This document shows positions 63,662 through 64,000 of a DNA stretch of 64,000 bases, one piece after another. The notes beneath the pieces were generated by a model. The model had not been told where the DNA came from. It was given only the letters and a program-made list of their open reading frames with translations, and did not search any database. A program made the translations under genes and the position numbers. Where the stretch lies: contig NZ_SLVV01000009.1 of the NCBI RefSeq assembly GCF_004340465.1, forward strand, positions 229,402-293,401, in the 5' to 3' direction. Position 1 is the first letter of the stretch. Every line of letters starts with the position of its first letter. The stretch is from Mesobacillus foraminis (GTDB lineage: Bacteria; Bacillota; Bacilli; Bacillales; Cytobacillaceae).

Positions 63662-63737
63662 GGAGGATTAGCTCAGCTGGGAGAGCATCTGCCTTACAAG
63701 CAGAGGGTCGGCGGTTCGATCCCGTCATCCTCCACCA
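63662..63737 (+). tRNA. tRNA-Val (anticodon TAC)
   Basis: Cloverleaf with acceptor GGAGGAT/ATCCTCC, anticodon loop CTTACAA, T-arm GGTTCGATC and encoded CCA. The anticodon TAC reads GTA and related valine codons. Confidence 0.97.
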
Positions 63738-63763
63738 TTAATTACTTATTTATTTAAATGTTT

Positions 63764-63839
<76 letters not shown>

Positions 63840-63907
63840 CTTAGACTATAATGAGAGCCATTAGCTCTGATGAAGTCCATATAAACAAATAAACAATTTA
63901 TTATAAG

Positions 63908-63983
63908 GAGCCATTAGCTCAGTCGGTAGAGCATCTGACTTTTAATCAGAGGGTCGAAGGTTCGAGTCCTTCATGGCTCACCA
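63908..63983 (+). tRNA. tRNA-Lys (anticodon TTT)
   Basis: Acceptor GAGCCAT/ATGGCTC, anticodon loop CTTTTAA, T-arm GGTTCGAGT and encoded CCA. It reads AAA/AAG lysine codons. The cluster probably continues beyond the window edge. Confidence 0.97.
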
Positions 63984-64000
63984 TTTTCATACGCGGGTGT

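Overview
The window is a chromosomal segment of a Gram-positive, endospore-forming member of the Bacillaceae. The evidence is AGGAGG-type ribosome binding sites, frequent GTG/TTG starts, many Rho-independent terminators, spore genes (sspL, a YjcZ-type protein, a candidate sigma-E promoter), bacilliredoxin BrxA, and a gene order that largely follows the Bacillus subtilis ypvA-ypwA / xpt-pbuX / bpsAB / dynA-ypbS-ypcP-sspL / ypdQ-ypeP / metA / ypgQ-ypgR / brxA-ypiP-ypjP / thyA-dfrA / ilvA / ypmQRS / msrAB-ypqE / yodTSRQP-kamA arrangement. No phage, IS element, CRISPR array or resistance cassette was seen. Genus-level placement (Mesobacillus/Cytobacillus/Bacillus sensu lato) is only an impression.

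Layout: 0-5 kb, helicase YpvA, an overlooked 49-aa zinc-ribbon protein, M32 peptidase YpwA and a DMT transporter. 4.8-7.1 kb (minus strand), a ba3-type cytochrome oxidase operon (subunit IIa, II, I) whose subunit I is broken by a one-base frameshift. 7.4-9.6 kb, a guanine riboswitch controlling xpt-pbuX. 9.8-13.6 kb, a cold-shock gene, a 41-aa zinc-ribbon ORF, a short-chain dehydrogenase, the type III polyketide synthase pair bpsA-bpsB, and a Fur-box-controlled 29-aa membrane peptide. 13.8-20.7 kb, the double dynamin DynA, a nucleotidyltransferase, YpbS, YpcP, SspL, a PAP2-like protein and a DUF6123 protein. 20.7-27.7 kb, two RNase-H-fold genes, a second cold-shock gene, an HD-GYP protein, topoisomerase III and MntR. 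27.7-41.1 kb, MetA, DegV, YpgQ, an ABC-F protein, YpgR, a solitary GlgC, BrxA, YpiP, YpjP, an anthrax-lethal-factor-like metalloprotease, ThyA and DfrA. 41.1-42.2 kb is non-coding and carries a 258-bp tandem repeat. 42.2-51.8 kb, IlvA, TatA-TatC, a second DegV, a Sco copper chaperone, YpmR, YpmS, a DUF4397 protein, MsrA-MsrB, an EIIA-Glc protein, a DUF502 protein and a YjcZ-like protein.

The most coherent system is at 52.1-63.2 kb, a lysine-degradation island: two aminotransferases, a two-subunit CoA-transferase, an M20 deacetylase, an aldehyde dehydrogenase, beta-lysine acetyltransferase (AblB), a PAS-type sigma-54 activator, lysine 2,3-aminomutase (KamA) and YokU. The gene content fits a route from lysine through acetylated beta-lysine to 4-aminobutyrate and succinate. 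The island looks transcriptionally segmented: a sigma-E-like promoter before the first gene, a hairpin before ablB, and a terminator followed by a textbook -24/-12 sigma-54 promoter just before kamA, next to its putative activator. The window ends in a tRNA operon (Val-Thr-Lys) with a consensus vegetative promoter; it continues past the edge.
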